Positions 37,084-39,727 of a stretch of 39,727 nucleotides of DNA are shown piece after piece. A model generated the notes under the pieces. The model did not search any database and had not been told where the DNA came from. It saw only the letters and a program-made list of their open reading frames with translations. Source of the DNA: Mangrovicoccus sp. HB161399 (GTDB lineage Bacteria; Pseudomonadota; Alphaproteobacteria; Rhodobacterales; Rhodobacteraceae). Position 1 is the stretch's first letter. Each line of letters starts with the position of its first letter. The stretch is from NCBI RefSeq assembly GCF_013184745.1, contig NZ_JAATVU010000055.1, positions 1-39,727 on the forward strand, read 5' to 3'. The position numbers and the translations under genes were made by a program.

Positions 37084-37896
37084 CTATTCCGCCAGTCCCT
37101 GTGCCGCGAGCCAGGCGAAGCCGCGCGGGATCTGCGACTTGTCGCGCAGCTCCAGAACGGCATGCGGGGCGGAGGGCGCATCGGCGATGGCGGCAAAGAC
37201 GGCGGGCCAGGCGATCTCTCCGTCGCCGGGCGGCCAGTGGCGGTCGGCATGGCCGTCGAGATCCTGCAGATGCACATGGGCCAGCATCGCCCCCGCATCG
37301 CGGATGAAGTAATCCGCCGGCGGCGCGCCCGACATGCGCCGCGCCAGATGGGCATGGCCGGTATCGACCGAGAGCCTCACGGCGGGCGAGGCGAAGCTTT
37401 CGGCCAGCGCGCGCCGGGACGCCGGATCGACATCCTCGATATTCTCCAGCACCAGCGTCACCCCGGCCTCCTCCGCGCGCCGGACCACCGGGTCCAGTAC
37501 TGCATGGATGCATTCGGCCTTGGCTTCGGCATAGCGCGGGCGCAGATGCAGGTTGTTGCGGTACCAGGCGTCATAGGGCGAATGCAGCACCATCTGGCTG
37601 CCGCCCACCGCCTCGCAGGCGGCGACGGCATCGAGGAAGCGCGCGGTGATCAGCGGGCGCAGCTCGGGGTCGGGATTGGCGATGTCGAGCCCCTCGAACG
37701 GCCCGTGGATGCCGCGCCGCCCGCGATGGCCGTCGAGCAGCGGACGGATCTGCGCGGCGGTTTCCTTCCAGTCGCGCAGCGCGGCATGGCCGCGGAAGTC
37801 CTGCAGCTCCAGGTCGCGCCCGCCGTCGAACAGCCAGTCCCGGTGGGCCGCGATTTCGCGCGCCGCCAGCGCCGCGCCGATGCGGATTGCGGGCAC
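37084..37896 (-). CDS. TIM-barrel sugar isomerase/epimerase-like protein
   Basis: 270 residues starting at GTG. This is the xylose isomerase-like/AP endonuclease 2 TIM-barrel fold, with the metal-ligand pattern visible as LVLENIED (Glu, about residue 152), LSVDTGHAHLA (Asp/His), AHVHLQDLDGHADRH (His/Asp) and AVLELRD (Glu). GIHGPFEGLDI and MVLHSPYDAWY are further family motifs. The substrate is unknown. It begins four bases after the PhnM-like gene, so the two are probably translated together and act in the same pathway. Confidence 0.78.
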   Translation of the reverse strand: MPAIRIGAALAAREIAAHRDWLFDGGRDLELQDFRGHAALRDWKETAAQIRPLLDGHRGRRGIHGPFEGLDIANPDPELRPLITARFLDAVAACEAVGGSQMVLHSPYDAWYRNNLHLRPRYAEAKAECIHAVLDPVVRRAEEAGVTLVLENIEDVDPASRRALAESFASPAVRLSVDTGHAHLARRMSGAPPADYFIRDAGAMLAHVHLQDLDGHADRHWPPGDGEIAWPAVFAAIADAPSAPHAVLELRDKSQIPRGFAWLAAQGLAE

Positions 37897-37900
37897 CGGA

Positions 37901-39136
37901 TCAGCCGCGGGCTTCGGACAGGTAGGCGGTGCGGCCGCCGGCGATGGTGCGCCGGATCGCGGGGGCGCCCCCTTCGGGCCAGTCGATCAGCACGAGGTCG
38001 GCGCGCTTGCCCGGCGCGATCGTGCCGCGGTCGGCTAGTCCCATGGCGCGGGCCGGACCTTCCGAGACCAGGCGCCACAGGTCCGCGCGGCCGGCGCGCT
38101 TCTCGGCATCGAGCTTTGCCACCGCAGCCAGCATAGCCGGATAGGAATAGTCCGAGGCCAGCGCGTCGCAGAGTCCGGCCTCCACCATGTCGCCCGCCGC
38201 CAGAGAGCCCAGATGGCTGCTGCCGCGCATCGCGTTCGGCGCGCCGAAGACGATCAGGTCGCCTTCGCGCCGCGCCGCCTCGGCCACGGAGAGGTTCATC
38301 GGGAATTCCGCGATCCGGCTGCCGAACTGGCGGAAGAAGCGCCGCCCGGCGATCTGGCTGTCGTCATGGCTGAGCATCGGCGCGCGCACCGAGCGTCCGG
38401 CGGCGGCGACCCGGCGGATCATCGCCAGCGCCTCGTCGCGGCGGTCCCATATCTGGCGCAGGCGGTAGAGATACTCGCCCGTCGGGATGCCCGCCCGCCG
38501 CGCGCTGCCCGCGACCCGCTCCGCCAGCCGCGGGTCGTCGAAATGCGCCGGGCGGAAATCCGGGCCGTGCTCGAAGGCGCGCTCCTGCAGCGGCTGGTCG
38601 AAATCGCGCAGCATCATCGAGGTATGGTCGTTGAAGGCGATGGAGGGCAGCAGCCCTCCGGTCAGCGCCCGCTCGATCACCGGCACCGCCTCGAAGGCGA
38701 AGGTCTCCCAGCGCAGCTGCACCCGGTTTTCCACCGAGAGCCGCGGCTGCGCGGCATCCAGCGCCTCGAGGAAGGCCGCCCCCTGCGCGGCGGAGCGCAG
38801 GCCGGGCTCCCAGCTCAGCGACAGGGCGTGATACGCGGTGGCGATCCCGTTCGCGGCCAGCTGCCGGTCGGTTTCGAGGATCGCGGGCTCCAGCGGGAAG
38901 AGCACGCCGGGGCGCGGCATCACCTGGCGCTCGAAGGCGTCGCCGTGCAGGTCGACCATCGCCGGGGCGAGGACCAGGCCGCGGCCGTCGATCTCGCGCT
39001 CGGCGCCGCCGGAACTGCCGACCGAGACGATCCTGCCCTCCGCGATCGCCACATCGGTCTCGGCGAGCCCGTCGGGCAGAATGACGGTGGCGCCACGGAT
39101 GGCGGTGGTCATGGCGGAGGAAGAGAGGTCTTTCAC
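37901..39136 (-). CDS. PhnM-like amidohydrolase
   Basis: 411 residues starting at GTG. PhnM of the C-P lyase pathway removes pyrophosphate from ribose-1-methylphosphonate-5-triphosphate. This protein shows the PhnM-type motifs DLHGDAFERQVMPRPGV (about residue 67), FNDHTSMM, LSHDDSQIAG, IAEFPMNLSVAEAAR, APNAMRGSSHLG and LASDYSYPAML, and ends in the amidohydrolase closing motif DRGTIAPGKRADLVLIDW. The metal-binding His and Asp residues are present. The start GTG at 39136 has AGGAG 8 bases upstream, while the ATG at 39112 has none. No other phn gene is in the window, and it is coupled to an isomerase-like gene. Confidence 0.8.
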   Translation of the reverse strand: MKDLSSSAMTTAIRGATVILPDGLAETDVAIAEGRIVSVGSSGGAEREIDGRGLVLAPAMVDLHGDAFERQVMPRPGVLFPLEPAILETDRQLAANGIATAYHALSLSWEPGLRSAAQGAAFLEALDAAQPRLSVENRVQLRWETFAFEAVPVIERALTGGLLPSIAFNDHTSMMLRDFDQPLQERAFEHGPDFRPAHFDDPRLAERVAGSARRAGIPTGEYLYRLRQIWDRRDEALAMIRRVAAAGRSVRAPMLSHDDSQIAGRRFFRQFGSRIAEFPMNLSVAEAARREGDLIVFGAPNAMRGSSHLGSLAAGDMVEAGLCDALASDYSYPAMLAAVAKLDAEKRAGRADLWRLVSEGPARAMGLADRGTIAPGKRADLVLIDWPEGGAPAIRRTIAGGRTAYLSEARG

Positions 39137-39311
39137 GTGCGGACTCCTGCACCGGGTAACGGACGCTGCCATGTTAGCGGTAAAGGAGCCGCGGGTCTTC
39201 CCGCGCGGCGCCCGGAAAGGGGCGGCAATTGCGCACCTCGACGGAACGTGATCCGTCGTCGGGTCAATCTCGGCGGGCTGATTGCAGGGGAAACGCGTGA
39301 GCCAGCCCCTT

Positions 39312-39503
39312 TGAAGTGGTCCACCCACGATGCGTGAAGTCCGGTTGGTTTTCGGTGGACAGGAGGACTGCGGAATGGCTGGACAGCGTGAGAAGCCGGA
39401 AGACATTGTCACCAAACTGCGCCAGGCCGAGGTGCTGCATGGCCAGGGCCTGTCGATGGCCGATGCGGTGCGCCAGATCGGGCTATTGCCGCACACGTTC
39501 TGA
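39312..39503 (+). pseudogene. Truncated IS3-family element: left end and orfA fragment
   Basis: A left terminus beginning TGAAGTGGTCC at 39312 is followed, after a normal leader with AGGAGG, by an ATG at 39375. It encodes 42 residues (MAGQREKPEDIVTKLRQAEV, later ADAVRQIGLLPHTF) of an IS3-family OrfA, the helix-turn-helix subunit. Intact relatives continue with YRWR after this point. Here the frame stops at TGA (39501-39503), which is itself the first three bases of another element end. The fragment cannot encode a working transposase. Confidence 0.8.
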
Positions 39504-39727
39504 GGTGGTCCCTATTTCCCGGACAGTTTCTCGGCGACGCTAAGCTTGCCTGTTGATCATGCCGCCGCCTTCATGCCGGGGCCCTCGTGGGCCTCGACGG
39601 GTGTCCGTCCTCCGAGCGCCGAATGCGGACGCTGGGTGTTGCAGAGTGAGGCGTCGAACGCGATCCGTCCGAGAGAGATGCCGAACGATCCACCTGCCGA
39701 TCCCCGTGCGGGCTTCGGACCCGGTCT
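39501..39727 (-). mobile_element. Partial IS3-family element in opposite orientation (runs off the window)
   Basis: Terminal sequence TGAGGTGGTCCCTATTTCCC at 39501, then 3' orfB sequence on the minus strand ending at 39557. The frame ending there encodes IAFDASLCNTQRPHSALGGRTPVEAHEG, the closing part of an IS3 integrase-type OrfB (the QRPHSALGG motif). Upstream, the related SEARTGIGRW motif is in a different frame, so the gene appears frameshifted. The rest lies outside the window. Confidence 0.72.

Overview
The window is a GC-rich chromosomal segment of an alphaproteobacterium, most likely a member of the Rhodobacterales. The evidence is the gene content and order: a B12-dependent ribonucleotide reductase with NrdR control, hom-glpX-recJ, dnaG-rpoD without rpsU, nrdR-ribD, a DUF1127 protein, a VPLPA-like C-terminal sorting signal, and candidate CtrA (TTAA-N7-TTAA) and CcrM (GANTC) sites. 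Almost all of it looks like ordinary core chromosome. The only mobile DNA seen is at the extreme right end.

Layout from left to right. 95-853: a secreted, C-terminally anchored protein. 1247-4867: nrdJ behind a likely NrdR operator pair. 5301-6790: a P-loop kinase-like protein and prmA. 6877-7080: a DUF1127 protein. 7407-9619: ruvCAB. 10112-12395: two uncharacterised genes, a DUF4336-like gene and a ybgC-type thioesterase. 12619-16260: tolQRAB, with no pal or cpoB after tolB. 16361-16634: three identical tRNA-Glu(UUC) genes. 16710-20867: recJ, glpX and hom, all on the minus strand. 20980-22622: a small lipoprotein and a stand-alone flagellin. 22914-24947: a small membrane protein and glutamate dehydrogenase. 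24999-29098: dnaG and rpoD. 29620-30843: an unusual FIST-like protein with a small partner gene. 31267-32212: a YjbQ-family protein and a lipoprotein. 32330-33904: nrdR and ribD. 33926-36511: an orphan amino-acid-binding protein, an ArsM-type methyltransferase and a flavin reductase-like protein. 36591-39136: a GNAT acetyltransferase, a TIM-barrel isomerase-like protein and a PhnM-like amidohydrolase. 39312-39727: remnants of two IS3-family insertion sequences in opposite orientation.

Several genes connect functionally. NrdR (32330) probably represses nrdJ (1247) and itself, because pairs of NrdR-box-like palindromes 31 bp apart precede both genes. RuvABC and RecJ serve recombination and repair, DnaG replication, and RpoD housekeeping transcription. 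TolQRAB and YbgC belong to the envelope-constriction system, but the Pal partner must be encoded elsewhere.

I found no CRISPR array, toxin-antitoxin pair, prophage or obvious defence island. The least explained parts are the FIST-like operon at 29620-30843, the PhnM-like/TIM-barrel pair at 37084-39136, and the sorting-signal protein at 95-853. Function calls rest on recognisable motifs and remembered family features. No database search was run.
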